Shown: positions 26,399 through 37,834 of the stretch, piece by piece | Layout of the letters: each line of letters opens with the position of its first letter | Position numbering within the stretch: the first letter of the stretch is position 1 | Source: Nipponacmea schrenckii | Taxonomy: Eukaryota > Mollusca > Gastropoda > Lottiidae | DNA length: 64,000 bases | Reading direction: 5' to 3' | Assembly: GCA_030562195.1 (NCBI GenBank) | Contig: CM060203.1 | Coordinates: 4,416,208-4,480,207 of the forward strand | Translations under genes and position numbers: made by a program | The notes under the pieces: generated by a model | Told to the model about the DNA's origin: nothing | Databases searched by the model: none | The model's input: only the letters and a program-made list of their open reading frames with translations

Positions 26399-27155
26399 AT
26401 GAAGACTGCCGTGGTATTAGCTGCATTTTCTGCCCTCGTGGCATTAGCAAGAGGTACGAATATTAACTACACTCACTATTCTGCTAATTAATACTCGATT
26501 CAGAAGCTACAATGAGCTAATTTCGGAATCAATCAATAATTTACCAATAGAGATCTAGGACAATAAATTAACGAGTTTTTATTCAAAAATTAAAATTCAT
26601 CAATATTAAAAATGATTCTAAATTTTGGAAAAATGGTCATAGACGAAGTCTTTTAGGCGAACAATTAACGGCAGGACCATAGTATATATTAAAGAAAAAT
26701 ATTTTTAGTTTAGCATTGGGTTAGTGGTTATTTCTTTACTAACAATTATTTTTTCTATTTCAGCACAAAGTCCGCTGGCGTCATTTGGAGGTGGAGGATC
26801 GCCTATGGGTATGGGTATGAACAGGATGATGTTACCCATGTTGATGAGCGGCATGGACATGAAGAATTTTGCATTAATGAACATGTTAGGTGGAGGCATG
26901 GGAGGTGGAAGGATGTTACCACTTGTGGCAGCTCTACGAGGAAATGAAAACATGTTACCACTCTTACTGGCGTCCAAAGGTGGTATGGGCAATCCATTAA
27001 CTATGATGGCAATGATGGGTAACGATAACCTAATGAGTATGTTGCCATTTATGATGTCCAGTGGTATGGGTATGGGAGGAGGAGGAGGTGGAGGAGGAGG
27101 TATGATGGGAGGCGGCCCTGCTGGTGGAGGTGGAGCTGGTGGACCCGGAATGTAA
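26399..27155 (+). CDS. MGR1: secreted Met/Gly-rich protein, 148 aa
   Basis: Exons 26399-26453 and 26764-27155, joined in phase 1. Exon 1 encodes a signal peptide (MKTAVVLAAFSALVALAR). The split codon makes Ala at the expected cleavage site, so the mature chain begins QSPLASF. The mature protein is mostly Met, Gly, Leu and Pro: blocks such as MLPMLMSGMDM, NENMLPLLLASKGG and GNDNLMSMLPFMM, then a poly-Gly tail with a run of nine Gly that ends in GPGM. No Cys and no known domain. AATAAA lies near 27410. The leader intron ends at 26391, just before the start codon. First of seven related genes in this window. Function unknown; secretion is a strong inference. Confidence 0.88.
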
Positions 27156-27767
27156 TGTTTGTGTTGCTTTCGTGTGTGTTGACTATCAGACCTCTCAATA
27201 TGCAAAACGGAACTTGGACTCGGCTTTTTAAAACGAGGAAATTGAACTGTTTTCGTTTCATTCTTAACAACTCTAAATAGACCGTTCAACATGTTATGTT
27301 TATTAGTGTATAGTACTATGTTGGACTATCTGAATTGGACAATCTTTCTCAAGAAATGACATGTTAATTCTTCTAAATAATGAACATTGTCCTGTTTTAG
27401 TTTTAGAAAAATAAAAATCTAAAAAATCATTCTTTGTATTTTGTTAAGTCATCCGTTTCCCTCCTAGGGTTCTAGCTACCAACTGCCTCTACCGAACCTA
27501 CATACATTTGTAGGAATTAGAACTAAATCGACTGTCTTGGAGGCGACAAATTATTCCTCTGAATTCAATTTGTTCGGTACATGTCGGTTCGGTACATGTC
27601 ATCTAGATAATTAATCTCCCAAAAGACAAATCTAATCCTTTATTATCAATATTTGCTCATCCGGAATAGCCGATAAAATTGTCTTCGACCTTCCAAGATA
27701 ATTTATCATAACCGATGTTCGATTGCCTTAGAATAAATGGCATGCCTTTTCTCTGAACCAGTGTAAC

Positions 27768-29222
27768 AGATGTTAGATTATCTTTGCGCCAGAATAATTG
27801 GTGTAGTAGATTATCTTTGCGCCAGAATAATTAATGTATTAGATTATCTTTTTCGCAGAATAACTAATGTATTAGATTATCTTTGCGTCCTAATAAGTAT
27901 TGTATTAGATTATCTTTGCGCCAGAATAACTAATGTATTAGATTATCTTTGCGCCAGGATAATTGGTATAATAGATTATCTTTGCGCCAGAATAATTGGT
28001 ATAATAGATTATCTTTGCGCCAGAATAACTAATGTATTAGATTATCTTTGCGCCAGAATAATTGTTGTATTAGATTATCTTTGCGCCAAAATAACTAATG
28101 TATTAGATTATCTTTGCGCCAGAATAACTAATGTATTAGATTATCTTTACGCCGGAATAACTAATGTATTAGATTAACTTTGCGCCAGAATAACTAATGT
28201 ATATTTAATTTATCTTTGCGCCAGAATAACTAATGTATTAAATTATCTTTGTGCCAGAATAATTGGTGTATTAGATTATCTTTGCGCCAGAATAACTAAT
28301 GTATTAGATTATCTTTGCGCCAGAATAACTAATGTATTAGATTATCTTTGCGCCAGAATAACTAATGTATTAGATTATCTGTGTGCCAAAATAACCAATG
28401 TATTAGATTATCTTTGCGCCAGAATAATTGTTGTATTAGATTATCTTTGCGCCAGAATAACTAATGTATTAGATTATCTGTGTGCCAAAATAACCAATGT
28501 ATTAGATTATCTTTGCGCCAGAATAATTGGTGTATTAGATTATCTTTGCGCCAGAATAACTTATGTATTAGATTATCTTTGCGCCAGAATAACTAATGTA
28601 TTAGATTATCTTTGCGCCAGAATAACTAATGTATTAGATTATCTTTGCGCCAAAATTACTAATGTATTAGATTATCTTTACGCCGGAATAACTAATGTAT
28701 TAGATTAACTTTGCGCCAGAATAACTAATGTATATTTAATTTATCTTTGCGCCAGAATAATTAATGTATTAAATTATCTTTGCGCCAGAATAATTGGTGT
28801 ATTAGATTATCTTTGCGCCAGAATAACTAATGCATTAGATTATCTTTGCGCCAGAATAACTAATGTATTAGATTATCTTTACGCCGGAATATCTAATGTA
28901 TTAGATTAACTTTGCGCCAGAATAACTAATGTATTAGATTATCTGTGTGCCAAAATAACCAATGTATTAGATTATCTTTGCGCCAGAATAATTGTTGTAT
29001 TAGATTATCTTTGCGCCAGAATAACTAATGTATTAGATTATCTGTGTGCCAAAATAACCAATGTATTAGATTATCTTTGCGCCAGAATAATTGTTGTATT
29101 AGATTATCTTTGCGCCAGAATAACTAATGTATTAGATTATCTTTGCGCCAGAATAATTGTTGTATTAGATTATCTTTGCGCCAGAATAACTAATGTATTA
29201 GATTAAATTTGCGCCAGAATAA
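27768..29222. repeat. 33-bp minisatellite, about 44 copies
   Basis: Tandem units of the type TTAGATTATCTTTGCGCCAG plus AATAACTAATGTA, 33 nt long. Because 33 is a multiple of three, one frame stays open for 135 codons as an 11-residue repeat (LDYLCARITNV), but a TTA-GAT-TAA variant stops it and there is no promoter or splice context. Higher-order structure is visible: the block around 28140-28270, which includes a TATATTTAATTT variant, recurs around 28675-28800, and a TCTGTGTGCCAAAATAACC variant recurs at intervals. Flanks near 27660 and 29795 share a phrase ending CCRGAATAGCCGATA, so the array may have expanded inside a repeat. Confidence 0.97.
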
Positions 29223-29344
29223 TTGTGAGACATGTATATTTGAATATGTACAAAAAGTCAGGGTGTGAAATATATACATATAATATAATAAATACAGTGC
29301 AATAGTATAATATTATAATATCTTTTAATAATAAAATGTCTAAA

Positions 29345-29795
29345 ATTATAGTTAGTTTGGTCTATAGCCGACGAGTTCTTTTTCTAATTTAGACAAGAAG
29401 TTGCACAGATTAATCAAAACTTTGCAGTTGCATAAACTAATCAATCCGTTCATTTTTAATAGAGATGGATTAGTATAGTAGTATTTAGGTATATATTTTT
29501 TTCTTTGGGTTACGATTTTTTGGTTATGAAGAAATAATGAAATTCATCTCCAATCTCATTTTTACACAAGGGGCATATTCGTTCAATTCGGGGAATTTTA
29601 TCCCAACGACCTGTTTCTATTGGTAGTCTTAAATTTGACGTTCTCAATTTACAAAAAATATTTCGGTGAAAGGGTTTCAATTTAGTAAGATATTTTTCAT
29701 TATTTAATCCAGTTTTAAATATTGCGTAAAATGTTCCTCGAGAACTGATGTGCTGATTTTCTTTATCTAAATGACTTATGTTTAAGATATTTGCC
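29345..29795 (-). mobile_element. LINE C-terminal fragment
   Basis: On the minus strand a long frame runs from about 29790 to 29515 and continues with a frameshift to about 29350. It encodes the C-terminal end of a non-LTR retrotransposon ORF2: FCKLRTSN, LPIETGRWDKIPRIERICPLC, GDEFHYFF, then KYYYTNPSLLKMNGLI. The CPLC...H arrangement is the usual terminal zinc-knuckle-like motif. The AT-rich stretch at 29230-29345 may be the element's 3' UTR. It is 5'-truncated, with no RT domain, and abuts the 33-bp minisatellite. The remaining frame is well preserved, so the insertion is not very old. Confidence 0.82.
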
Positions 29796-32095
29796 TATCC
29801 AGAATAGCCGATATTGTATATCTTTACCCTACCAGATTATCCAAAAGACTAAAGTTAACTGTGTAGGCCAGAATAGCAAATATCTTGTCGACTGTATCTG
29901 TAAACATCATCATTGGCAATCCAATGGGCTTATTAGACAAAGGCAAGTATCCTACTCTCCCATATAATGACCTGTAAACAAATTACACTTCAGGGATGTT
30001 TTAGTATCATTATCTAAAGGGGCCGTTAAATAAACATAAATGGGCCAAAATAAATCCTTAAATGTACATGTTTGGTACTGATAGTCTAATCTTGTACAAG
30101 TTTTATTGGATGACCTTCAGAAACAAATGCAAAATATACTTTCATTTAATTAATTGGGTATCACTAAACAAATGGATAGTGGGTAATAAATTGATTCATC
30201 CCTGTCATGATAGTGCACGAAATAAATGCATTTGAGAAAAAAGCTTTGTGGAGTCTGCAAATCAACAGCAATCTTGCAGGACGAGATACCCATATAAATT
30301 TTACGCATTTGGCTACTACGGGTATTTTTAAGGTGTTTTTAATAAATTACTTTATTAAGTAAAGATAGATTATTTCATTAAAAATAAATGTTGCTCATGT
30401 ACAGCAAAATTCTACAATATAATTGGTACTTGAGCGTCACCACAATTATTTTTCCTAGTCTATCATAACTTATATCAACAGCTATTTACTAGTATTTTGA
30501 ATACTGGAATCAGCCTTATAGTCTTAAGGACTATTTCAAGAGGTTGCCTAACCTTTTATTTTTATCGGACGAACTGATATCTTTAATATTCACTATCTCA
30601 ATTTTCAGTCAGGCTTCGGTGGCACTCGCAATGCCCATAAAAGACCTCGTTCTTGAATTACATTACTTTCTTTGCCACTTTTAACCAATGACGGGAGCTC
30701 AATTTGAATATTTACATGATAGTACACGAAATAAATGCATTTGAGAAAAAAGCTTTGGGGAGTCTGCAAATCAACACAGGCGCCTGGGTTGAAATAAATT
30801 GACTTTTCTGACTTTGAGATTTTCTTCTACTATACTCTACTAGAAGAACATGTCAAAGTGAGAAAAGTCATTTTTTTTCAACCCAGGCGCCTGTGCTCGC
30901 AATGCCCATAAAAAATAATCGTTTTATTTTACTTTCACAATTGCTTTAGAAGGACCCTTGCGATAGTTGAATTGCAAAAAACACAGACTTCTAATTGAAA
31001 ACTAGATATGTGCGAAATTGATGTGTTCCCCATTACACATAAATTGTTTTAGCAAACCGTTTTACAAATCCCCTTAAAACAATATGAATATCTAAAATCA
31101 CGTATTAGTCACTTTAATGTGTTCACTCCATGCATCAGTGGCGAAATTGTGACATAGACAGGTTTGTTAGATTATTTTTAAAACATAATTAATTACGTCA
31201 CGCACTGACATATGTTAAATCTTCATTTAATTTGTAGATTAAAACATAAAACTGCACTTGTAAGCAATTTAAAACAACAACATCAGACGGAATTATGCAG
31301 TTTCAAAGAATTCAAGAATCAGTTATATAAGATGAGATAGAGAGTTGTTCGAATCGAAAGAAGCGTGTAATTGACGTTATTTTGTAACTTGATCTTTCTG
31401 ACTTATCTTCCCTGTAACCAATTTACCAACGATTTAACCTTCTAAAAACATGTCGTAACTAGAACTTCTATTGCAGCTGTACGGGTTAAAGTGATGGGTT
31501 GGATATTTGGGGTTGGGGGGTTTGTTAATTGCATTCTTTTCTTCTTCTTTTTTCTTCTTTTTTTGGGGGGAAGGTCTTTATTATGTCCCTTTAAACTTGA
31601 AATTTAACTGCATCACGTACTAGTCTTAATTCTATTAAAGTGCGTGGAGACATTTTTGAATAATGGTAATAATTATATTTGATATAAAAACGAAATTAAA
31701 GTCATATAGTCATTTCAAGTCTACCATAGGAAATTTGAATCGGCTTTATAATAAAAATGTTTAAAGGCGTGACGATGCCTTGACATTTTTTTTTTTTTTT
31801 GGACTATGATCATAAACCTTTTAAAGTACGTAACACCTGATATTTTGACCAATGAAAAATGATCAATTTTGGTATTCAACCTATGGTATTGCATGCATGT
31901 AAGGAAGGTTCGGTACCGCCCCTACTACTATAGCTGAAGACCTCGCTCTTGAATTACATATTACTTTCTTTGCCACTTTTAACCAATGACAGGAGCTAAA
32001 TTTGAGTATTTACAACTATTTCAAAATGGCGCCACGTCATGGACGACCGAAGGTTTTCATGTATGTACGAAAGCATCCGAAAATTAACTTAGGTC
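29796..32095. other. repeat-rich intergenic region
   Basis: No gene seen. Two local duplications were noticed: 30208-30266 recurs at 30716-30774 (GAGAAAAAAGCTTTG phrase), and 30640-30715 recurs at 31936-32010 (TTTGCCACTTTTAACCAATG phrase). CTCGCAATGCCCATAAAA occurs near 30625 and 30894. These look like pieces of one dispersed repeat family. Confidence 0.7.
30775..30895. mobile_element. 121-bp foldback (MITE-like) element
   Basis: Terminal inverted repeats CACAGGCGCCTGGGTTGAA and its complement TTCAACCCAGGCGCCTGTG, with inner arms TGACTTTTCTGACTTTGA and TCAAAGTGAGAAAAGTCA around an AT-rich loop. No coding content and no obvious target-site duplication. Confidence 0.85.
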
Positions 32096-32241
32096 ATATA
32101 TAAAGAAAAAGATTATTACTGTCTAGTATGCAGATGATTAATCAAATATGTCCACAAATACATAAAATATTTTATAAAATATGACATAACTATTTCCTCT
32201 CGTCATTTGCATCTGTATTCTCGAATGAAACTTGTCTTCAG
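32096..32241 (+). promoter_or_regulatory. MGR2 candidate TATA box and leader exon
   Basis: TATATAAAG at 32096-32104. A leader exon could end at 32241 (TTGTCTTCAG) before a good donor, gtgaga. The matching acceptor would be the tag at 32760, giving a 519-nt leader intron. Another TATATAA lies at 31324. The choice between them is uncertain. Confidence 0.4.
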
Positions 32242-32774
32242 GTGAGATTATTAGATTCTTTTGTTGTTCGCTGAAGGTGACATTGACTGTTTCCGTCAGC
32301 TCTTAGTTATTGTAATAGTATCTCGACCTTCAAAATCGAATTAGAAAGATTAATTCGTCGAAAGTCTGTCGAAAAACATATTCTTTATGATAAAATATTA
32401 CTATATCAAGTACATTTTTGTCGGAAATGTGGCAAGAGCGAGAAGAATCACTTTTTTGAACATGCCTCCCCCCGTCTACGTGATTAACGTGAACTTTCAC
32501 TAAATTCTCAGTTGCAGTTTTGAAATTTCCAATAAATCTACTATAGTTGTTCTTTTTCTGGTATAATAATGAAAAACATATGCAAAATGTTTCATCTTCA
32601 TAATATTAGAATAAAAGTTTCTCACTTTTACTGAATAATTTTTTTTTTTTTTTTGATTAATGTCGATTTATAATTAACCAAATATCTTAATTGTTTTAGT
32701 GGATGCTGTTTTTATTTAAATATTTTCTTTGGTTTTGTTGGTTACATTTTATTTTTGTAGGTAGTCAGTCAACC

Positions 32775-33735
32775 ATGAAGTTTTTGACTTTTGGAATTTT
32801 ACTGATATCCATACTACCTTTGACGAGTAAGTGTACATTAGGACAAGTCCTCTTTATTTACGTTAAGGAAATATAAAAACGAGAAAATAAATTATTAATC
32901 GAGAATGCAGTATATCAATTAACCAAATAGCAAACGTTAATTAAGGGAAATAACATATATTATGTTTAAAAAATTTAAAGATTTTCTTAGCATTTTTTTT
33001 TAAATTTTGTTTTTTAGTTCTTAAAATTAACCAAAATCTTAGCCCAGTTTGGTTTCATGACTGCCAAACTCGAAGTAAGCTTGGAAAATACAAAGTGGCT
33101 TTCACTTCTTGTAAAAAATCTTTAGCATTTATTATACTCATTATGGTTTTAAAAACAAAAATTACATTTGTTTTGTTACGGATAACCTCATTCATTTCAT
33201 TTATAATGAGAATAATAAATCACCTACAGAGTTCATTTTCGTTTTAACAGAACCCACGATGGATTAGAATTTAAAAGTAACACACCTAGGACGACGTTAG
33301 CGAAGTATTTCTGTTGAGGCATTGATAAACTGAGAGCAACAAGATGGAATTTCAGCGCAGTAAATGAAAAAATCAAATTATTTTGAAAAGTAATAAAGAA
33401 AAGCTTTAGGTGACAGCTGCCTTCACTGGTTATCTCATTCACTAAACATCCGATAGCCCCACCCCAGCAACATTTCCATGTTACATGCTAAGGTTTAAAT
33501 ACAATCCTTTTGTTTTATTTATTTTATATTTTTTTTTTCAGATCAAATGCCATTTTTAGGTGGTATGATGGGTGGTTTAATGCAAATGGACCCTTCGCTA
33601 CTGATGGTTATGTTTGAAGGCAACGATAAAATTATGAAAATGCTACCCATGATTATCATGCAGCAACAGATGAAACGGATGAGAACGATGCAACAGTTTG
33701 CATCCACACAAACGGCGGCGGGAGGTCCCATGTAG
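32775..33735 (+). CDS. MGR2: short secreted Met-rich protein, 81 aa
   Basis: Exons 32775-32826 and 33542-33735, joined in phase 1. Exon 1 is a signal peptide (MKFLTFGILLISILPLT). The split codon is Asn here, not the Ala used by its relatives. The mature chain of about 64 residues holds about 15 Met and keeps the family signature EGNDKIMKMLPMIIMQQQ. It has a short Gly-Met start (LGGMMGGLM) and ends GGPM, like the GGP-containing C termini of MGR1, MGR3 and MGR4. It lacks the long Gly/Met middle region, so it is the minimal member. AATAAA at 33852. Function unknown. Confidence 0.8.
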
Positions 33736-35284
33736 TTTCTATTTTGGATCACAATCTAAAGTTAGTTGTAACGCCTGGTAATTTGAAGTCTGGTAATTTG
33801 AAGCTGTAAAAGTTATGAACAAATTTATAAGCACTCCTAAATTATCATTTAAATAAACAGATAGGCTATTATTTCGGCAGTTTCGGAGTTGGAATGGGTG
33901 AGAATGCCTTTACCAGCGACCCACATATTTTAGTAGAGTTTATATTCAATATAATGTACGAACTCGGATCAAACTGCTAAAAATAATTACTGAAGCACAA
34001 ATGGTAGTTGGAAGCAAAGCGATGAGGTTCTTGTTTAGTGCAAAATTTAATAATTAAAACACCTTTACGCAAAAAAGCTTTGAAATCTTCGCTCAGTTCT
34101 CAGTTCAGTTTCGTGGAAATGTTGCTGGAAGGTCACCAAAAACTATGAATTTATAGAACGAGATAAGATTCTAATGGTTCGGCTTTTGATACTGAATTGC
34201 TTAATATCACAAATAAATTTAATGTCTACTTCCGAACCGATCTCTTGTGAGAGAGAGATATAGGTGATTGCTATACAGTATAAATCTAAATACTTGAAGA
34301 CTTCCTTCTTTAATATCATAAAATAGTAATATTGACTTTAGAATTGTATTTTGATTTGAATAAAAAAAAAACATTCTCATTGTATCAAGATACTGTTTAC
34401 TTTATATTGGATTGGCTGTTCCATGATACGATCCATGGCAACATCACAAGAAGTACATCGCAAGTACAGTATAAAAAGTGCAAAGTTGCGGATGTTCTTA
34501 GATTAATTGAGTGCTTAGACCTAACACACTGTACGAAAATCTTAACGTGGATAAGCCAAATATTATTATCATATTCCACATCGCATAGTACACATATTTT
34601 AACATATGATTTCTATATTTGACCAATAAGCGATATTGTTAAATTTTACATTCATCAGCATGATAGTCTTATGTGTGGCGAACAAATCCACCAAGCTAAA
34701 GTATTTAAAGTCAGATGTATCAGGGTTTACATTTCGTTTAGCTTACTCTTATATCTGTCATGCATTAAGTTGTGAAGTACCTAGCCCAAAAATAGAATGT
34801 TTTCAGAAACAAACAAACAGACGAACAGATTTCAGATACACGACGTTGTTGAAAGAGTCCACTATCAGCCCTATAAAATCGCTATTTTCATTAAATCACA
34901 CTTCTAATGACAACCATTAATAACCCTGTGCCTATGTTTTCGTGACAGTAAACAGCAAGGTTAAATCCCAGGCCACACATCACAAGTATAGACCATAACA
35001 GCAGATACAATGCCGATGATCAAATACAATTTGCTAAATGAAATGCACCAATAATACATAATAAAAACTTTTGTGTGCCCTGTTATCTACGACACATGAA
35101 TTTTAGGGTCCTCGGTCAACTGAGTTCGTTGATTCTTCAACATATCATCTTTTTGTCATCTGTTGTTAAAAAATGTATTTGCTGTCAGTCTACATGGTTT
35201 GGGTTGTTTTTTTTGTTTTTTTTTCTTTTTGTTGTGTCATCCGATGGGCATCGACATTGACGAGCTGTTAATAATCAATAAATA
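33736..35284. other. intergenic, no gene seen
   Basis: After the MGR2 3' end, open frames at 34332-34920 are unremarkable in composition and lack motifs or splice context. A poly-T-rich stretch lies near 35200. Confidence 0.55.
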
Positions 35285-35747
35285 TTAAAATCCTTTATGA
35301 TGTCATGTAAAAAGCCATATGAAGATACTACCGATTTTTAAAAGTAGAAAATAACATTTCGCTAACTTTACATAAAATAGCTTCCCTGGTAAGGATTTTT
35401 TATCTGGTAAAAGTTTCGGAAAAATTAACTTACGAAAAATTAAAATCCTTTATAATGTCATGTAAAAAGCCATATGAAGATACTACCGATTTTTAAAAGT
35501 AGAAAATAACATTTCGCTTACTTTACATAAAATAGCTTCCCTGGTAAGGATTTTTTATCTGGTAAAAGTTTCGGAAAAATTAACTTACGAAAAATTAAAA
35601 TCCTTTATAATGTCATGTAAAAAGCCATATGAAGATACTACCGATTTTTAAAAGTAGAAAATAACATTTCGCTTACTTTTACATAAAATAGCTTCCCTGG
35701 TAAGGATTTTTTATCTGGTAAAAGTTTCGGAAAAATTAACTTACGAA
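35285..35747. repeat. 155-bp tandem repeat, 3 copies
   Basis: Three nearly identical copies, each containing TGTCATGTAAAAAGCCATAT (copies aligned at about 35301, 35456 and 35611) and ending ATTAACTTACGAAA. Differences are single bases, so the triplication is recent. No coding frame. Confidence 0.95.
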
Positions 35748-36548
35748 ATATGCATTCAAATTGAAATTAAACAAACCGTCGTAGTAATGGTCATTTGTTT
35801 ACGTTTTTTCGCCAAACAGTATGTCCTTATGGTATAAACGATAATCTTCAATCATTCCATAGTCATTAATCGTGTGTCACGATTTACTAGAAACAGACGG
35901 CAATGGACTTGTTACATAGAGAATGTGACAGGTTTTTCTATATTTGACATATTTGTGAGCCGTCCTGTTCTGGTCATCTTTACAATTACTCAACAATAGG
36001 GACAGTGTGCCACTACGGTTGGTGAAAACTGACACACGGTATTGCCCTCCTTATAGAAAGATTTTTGATATTTTGTGAACTTCAGAAGTGTTATATATGT
36101 ACCTGTCACTTCTAAATGTCATTCAAATCTAATAACATATAATTATATTGAAATATAGGTAACTGTGTTGCTCAATAGACCCGAGGTTCCATCACTGCAT
36201 TAGTCATTTTTTCAGCAAGCTGTGCTGGTCAGTTTCAACCGAAAATTGTAGGTAATTCCGCTGTACTCGACTATCTTTCTTATTGCACATTGCTTGGCGT
36301 TTCTAACAGTAAAAAAGGAAGACATGAAATTATACCTGTCCCCATTGATAGACGACATTGATATTTTACTCGTTTACTCTCATAATTACAGCGAATGAAA
36401 TCAAAATGAAATAATTATATTCAAAATCAAATACCAAAAAACAGTTTCAAACCATCAACTGAGAAGAAAAGGCAAAGGGGTATTTCATACCAATTATGAT
36501 TTATAGCCTCATCAATTTTAACCAACATAATCGGGGAATTTTGAGGAC

Positions 36549-36619
36549 TATAAATAAGAATAAAATTTTCATACAATCAGTATCATCATCTGTTCTATCG
36601 GTATACACAGCAACTTAAG
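36549..36619 (+). promoter_or_regulatory. MGR3 TATA box and leader exon
   Basis: TATAAATA at 36549-36556, then a leader exon ending ACTTAAG at 36619 before donor gtaaga. The leader intron runs to the acceptor at 37116. The same block is present, nearly unchanged, upstream of MGR4. The transcription start is inferred at about 30 nt after the box. Confidence 0.7.
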
Positions 36620-37126
36620 GTAAGAGCTTAAAATAGTAACAGCTAAATCTAGCCTAATCATCAAAATTGAGAACAGGAGCATATCATCTAGAAAACTGTT
36701 AATATTCTACCTATTATATAGTACTCTGGCGTTGATCTTAAATTTTAAAAAGTATATTAGTCCATTTTTGTAATTGTATTATTTGTTTTGCCTTTCTGCA
36801 TTTCCTGTATCAGTTTATTGTCTTCACCAATTTAAAAGAAGCACATCTACTTCCCAGATTCAGAGAGTTTACGTACTTTGTTCTGTTCGGAAAAATTTAC
36901 AATTTTTAAGTATAAAGATTTTTAGTGATAACTGCTTTCAAAAAATCAATACACTACTTAGCAATAATATGGTCCATATTTCGGATAAAGTTGTCCACCA
37001 AAAGACATACTGTGTTCCTCAATTATATGAATGCGGAGACAGAGAAAGCAATCGAGATTGGACATAAGAGATCCAGTTCAAAATATTCCTGACAATATTC
37101 AATTCTTTTATTTTAGATAATCCAAA

Positions 37127-37834
37127 ATGAATCCAGCACTCAGTTTTGTCACTTTAGCAGCTTCTATTGCTGTCGCCTGTGGTAAGTTTTAACTGTACTT
37201 TACTAAATAAAATCCAGTCTGTTTATGAGACTTTTTTCTGACAGTCGTTCAACTCTGATTTCAATGTGTCGTTACCTCATTTACCAACCTTTGTGGGAAG
37301 TGTAACTTCTGTTCTGTGTTTTCTGTAAATGTGCATATGCACCTTTTTGTGGTGTATGATATAATGTTCAAATCTATTACAGCCTTTCTGCCAGGTATGA
37401 CTCCAGGTGGTGCAGGAGGTCTAGGTGGTCCCGGTGGATTTCCAGTTGGTGCAAGCGGACTCACAGGAGGGTCTGGTGGTGGTTCACCAATGGGCATGAT
37501 GCTTCCATTTTTAATGAGAGGTGGTATGGACATGCGAACAATGATGATGATGATGTCTATGAACCGTGGCCAAGGGGGTATGGAAAGCATGCTCCCTTTG
37601 TTGTTAATGCGTAATGGTGGTTCAGAAAATATGCTTCCCATGTTGATGATGATGAAAAACAAAGGAGGAGCTGGCGGTGGTATGAACCCAATTATGATGG
37701 CAGCTTTGATGGGCGGTAATGATAACATGATGCAGATGCTTCCATTCTTGATGATGAACAAGCAACAAAGTGGCCCTCCTGCCAATATTGCCCTCCCTGC
37801 TGGTGCTGCTAATCCTGCTGGTGGACCAATCTAA
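37127..37834 (+). CDS. MGR3: secreted Met/Gly-rich protein, 168 aa
   Basis: Exons 37127-37181 and 37383-37834, joined in phase 1. Exon 1 encodes a signal peptide (MNPALSFVTLAASIAVAC) and the split codon gives Ala, so the mature chain starts FLPGMTPGG. About 30 of the roughly 150 mature residues are Met. Layout: Gly-rich N-terminal part (GGAGGLGGPGGFP); then repeated Met-Leu-Pro blocks (MMLPFLMRGGMDM, ESMLPLLLMRNGG, ENMLPMLMMMKNKGG, GGNDNMMQMLPFLMMNKQQ); then an Ala/Pro/Gly tail ending GGPI. No Cys. The leader intron ends at 37116. An ATTAAA near 37947 may serve as poly(A) signal. It is the tandem duplicate of MGR4. Function unknown. Confidence 0.9.

Noticed and set aside
26705..27292. 195-codon Pro-rich frame antisense to MGR1
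   Set aside because: It mirrors the Gly/Met codons of MGR1 (Gly GGN read as Pro CCN); no signal peptide, splice logic or independent evidence. The same applies to antisense frames over MGR3 (37261-37785), MGR4 (43026-43739) and MGR5 (46870-47283).
27770..28177. 135-codon frame of LDYLCARITNV repeats
   Set aside because: Product of a 33-bp minisatellite whose unit length is a multiple of three; variants introduce stops and no gene context exists.
27768..29222. CRISPR-like array
   Set aside because: Head-to-tail repeats without spacers in eukaryotic DNA; it is a minisatellite.
34332..34920. Two adjacent frames of 96 and 94 codons
   Set aside because: No homology recognised, no start or splice context, AT-driven composition.
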